Source of the DNA: UBA4582 sp964228885
GTDB taxonomy: Bacteria; Pseudomonadota; Gammaproteobacteria; Pseudomonadales; Azotimanducaceae
Assembly (NCBI GenBank): GCA_964228885.1
Contig: CAXRCG010000064.1
Span: forward strand, 1 to 64,000
Direction: 5' to 3'
DNA: 64,000 bases
The notes beneath the pieces were generated by a model. That model was not told the DNA's origin. It saw only the letters and a program-made list of their open reading frames with translations, and ran no database searches. How positions within the stretch are numbered: the stretch's first letter is position 1; every line of letters begins with the position of its first letter. This document shows, in pieces, positions 62,452-64,000 of this stretch. Position numbers and translations under genes: made by a program.

Positions 62452-63631
62452 GATTATGCTCCAGCGCAAGGGTTAATCTCTCAACCCCTGTTCTCAGCGT
62501 TTCAAGATTCTGGGAATAACTGAAGCGCACATAATCTTCGGCGAGGTATGTGCCGAAATCAGTTCCCGGCGTAATTGCGACATGATGCTGTTCCAACAAA
62601 GAATGAGCAAATGCCTCGCTACTGCCAAGTCCTGCTGGAAGTTTTGCATAGACATAAAAAGCGCCCTCGGGCATCAACGGCACACCGAACCCTAGCTTCC
62701 TTAGCGCAGGCACCAAAAAATCTCTTCTTCTTTTGAACTCCGCTTTATTTCTTTCCATCTCACTTTTCGCGTCCATACCAAAAGCAGCCAGAGCGGCGTA
62801 TTGCGCAACACTCGAAGGACATATAAACAGGTTTTGTGACAACTTTTCAGCGATTTTTACTGCGTCGGGTGGGACAACCATCCAACCCAGACGCCATCCT
62901 GTCATACCAAAATATTTCGAAAAACTGTTCACAACGAAGGCAGAGGGGTCTATCGATAAGACTGAATCTTGAGCCACCTCATCGTAGACAAGCCCATGAT
63001 AGATTTCGTCGACAACCAAATAACCGTTACGCTGCCTTATCGCGCTGGCTATCTGCTCCAAATCTTTCCTGGGAATTACGGCACCGGTAGGGTTTGCTGG
63101 AGAGGCAATCAGGGCTCCGCGCGTGTTATCTCTCCAATGTCGCTCGATCAGCGCCGGTGTCAGTTGAAAATGATCATCCGCGGTGACAGGCACTAACTGA
63201 GGCTCTGCTTCAAACGCGTGTAAAAAGTGCCTGTTACAAGGATACCCAGGGTCCGTCATCAAAAACCCCTCATCAACATTAAGCAACATTGAGGTCACTA
63301 ACAGAAGTGCGGCAGATCCGCCCGTAGTGATAAAAATACGACTGGGATCTATGGAAATACCATACCCATCCATGTAATGCTGACTGATACACGCGCGCAG
63401 TTCAGGCAATCCCTGTGCCGCGGTATATTTCGTTTTTCCGGCAGTCAGTGCTTTTTGGCCAGCTTTTACAATTTGCCCGGGCGTGGGGAAATCTGGTTCT
63501 CCAACTTCCATATGCACAACATCATGCCCCTCGGCCTCCAGTGCCGCTGCACGGGCTACGATATCCATCACCCGAAATGGTTCAATCTTTCTCACTCTTT
63601 CTGCGTACTTAACGCTGTTTTCCTCGCCCAT
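62441..63631 (-). CDS. class I/II pyridoxal-phosphate aminotransferase
   Basis: A protein of 396 residues with the PLP lysine in SFSKYFGMTGWRLGWM and the substrate-binding arginine region near the C-terminus (VRFSYSQN). The N-terminus HMEVGEPDFPTPG is typical of the aspartate-aminotransferase fold. The substrate cannot be read from sequence. It is divergent from the probable dksA gene across 290 bp, the same neighbourhood as in Pseudomonas. Confidence 0.9.
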   Translation of the reverse strand: MGEENSVKYAERVRKIEPFRVMDIVARAAALEAEGHDVVHMEVGEPDFPTPGQIVKAGQKALTAGKTKYTAAQGLPELRACISQHYMDGYGISIDPSRIFITTGGSAALLLVTSMLLNVDEGFLMTDPGYPCNRHFLHAFEAEPQLVPVTADDHFQLTPALIERHWRDNTRGALIASPANPTGAVIPRKDLEQIASAIRQRNGYLVVDEIYHGLVYDEVAQDSVLSIDPSAFVVNSFSKYFGMTGWRLGWMVVPPDAVKIAEKLSQNLFICPSSVAQYAALAAFGMDAKSEMERNKAEFKRRRDFLVPALRKLGFGVPLMPEGAFYVYAKLPAGLGSSEAFAHSLLEQHHVAITPGTDFGTYLAEDYVRFSYSQNLETLRTGVERLTLALEHNRGI

Positions 63632-63848
63632 CTTCCGATTTCTTCCCGTTTTTTAGCCTATCCAAAGACAATGCCAACTTTATCAAATCACGACAATTCC
63701 ACTGTTTCCGGCACTATACAGACATCAGCTATAAATTATTGAACACTGAATTCGAATAGTACATCTGACACTGCTATTTACGAGGAAACATCCCTTTTGA
63801 TTCAGGCAGGCGGGAGGCGCGAAATGTGCCAAATTGATGCTTGGCGTA

Positions 63849-63875
63849 CAGCGAATGTTCTGGTAGTGTTCGCTG
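63849..63875 (+). promoter_or_regulatory. hairpin in leader of the Lys/Ala-rich gene
   Basis: CAGCGAA (63849-63855) and TTCGCTG (63869-63875) form a perfect 7-bp inverted repeat with a 13-base loop, followed by CTTGATTTTCCC. It lies about 50 bases before the ATG at 63924 and may be a leader structure. Confidence 0.35.
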
Positions 63876-63923
63876 CTTGATTTTCCCAAGGCATTTGTCC
63901 ACAAAGATAATCGGAAGAAGACT

Positions 63924-64000
63924 ATGGCAGCAAAAAGCAAAAAAGCCCCTATTAAAAAGGCTAAAGCCAAAGCTAAGACACCAGCAAAAGCATCCGCTAA
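63924..64000 (+). CDS. Lys/Ala-rich protein, probable DksA N-terminus (truncated by window)
   Basis: ATG at 63924 follows GGAAGAAG. Only 25 codons are inside the window: MAAKSKKAPIKKAKAKAK then TPAKASA, a basic low-complexity stretch. Such Lys/Ala extensions occur at the N-terminus of DksA in several marine gammaproteobacteria, and DksA normally adjoins sfsA and the aminotransferase in this position. A histone H1-like or AlgP-type protein is the alternative. No diagnostic zinc-finger residue is visible in the part seen. Confidence 0.55.
   Translation, partial: MAAKSKKAPIKKAKAKAKTPAKASA

Overview
The window looks like a chromosomal segment of a free-living, probably marine gammaproteobacterium. 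The order erpA, M23 peptidase, tyrS, tRNA-Ile/tRNA-Ala, the pair SPOR protein/birA beside tRNA-Thr, and the set aminotransferase/sfsA/probable dksA are all familiar from Pseudomonas and its relatives. No phage, insertion sequence, CRISPR array or rRNA gene was seen. Family-level taxonomy cannot be fixed from sequence reading alone.

Layout. 1-2.7 kb: tRNA-Thr, SPOR-domain protein, birA and a CBS-domain protein. 2.8-7.6 kb: a large secreted GH81 beta-1,3-glucanase lipoprotein and a solute-binding lipoprotein. 7.8-21.9 kb: the outstanding region, seven genes on the minus strand that together could carry electrons from a cytoplasmic flavin/iron-sulfur oxidoreductase through a membrane cytochrome b, an FHA-tethered decaheme cytochrome, a tandem GlcG/HbpS-like lipoprotein and an outer-membrane beta-barrel to a decaheme/LVIVD-propeller cytochrome and a pentaheme cytochrome (25 c-type haem motifs in all). 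A CcmI-like cytochrome maturation factor follows (22.7-23.7 kb), then a Na+/H+ antiporter with a cyclic-nucleotide-binding tail (24.1-26.6 kb). 27.2-31.5 kb: a four-gene lipid-modification operon (flavoprotein, DUF1365, two cyclopropane-synthase-family methyltransferases). 31.5-33.8 kb: small unknown genes and two copies of a short diverged repeat. 33.9-36.7 kb: a subtilisin-like lipoprotein.

37-46.4 kb is metabolic: glucose-6-phosphate dehydrogenase fused to a cyclic-nucleotide-binding domain, aldehyde dehydrogenase, an acetolactate-synthase-like TPP enzyme, gamma-glutamyltransferase and a fatty-acyl-CoA synthetase; a cytochrome P450 follows at 47-48.2 kb. 48.4-64 kb is mostly conserved housekeeping: tRNA-Ala, tRNA-Ile, tyrS, M23 peptidase, erpA, bactofilin, a coiled-coil membrane protein, hemL, a PfkB kinase, a DadA-like oxidase, polB, haem-type ABC permease and ATPase (hmuU, hmuV), sfsA, an aminotransferase and the start of a Lys/Ala-rich protein that is probably DksA.

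How it fits together. The physiology suggested is an aerobic or microaerobic polysaccharide- and lipid-using heterotroph with a large extra-cytoplasmic electron-transfer module. Cyclic-nucleotide-binding domains recur on three unrelated proteins (redox complex, antiporter, G6PDH), suggesting shared second-messenger control. The tRNA-Ile/tRNA-Ala pair sits where an rRNA operon usually follows tyrS, but 16S, 23S and 5S are absent and the pair has its own promoter; this is either a genuine deletion or an assembly collapse.
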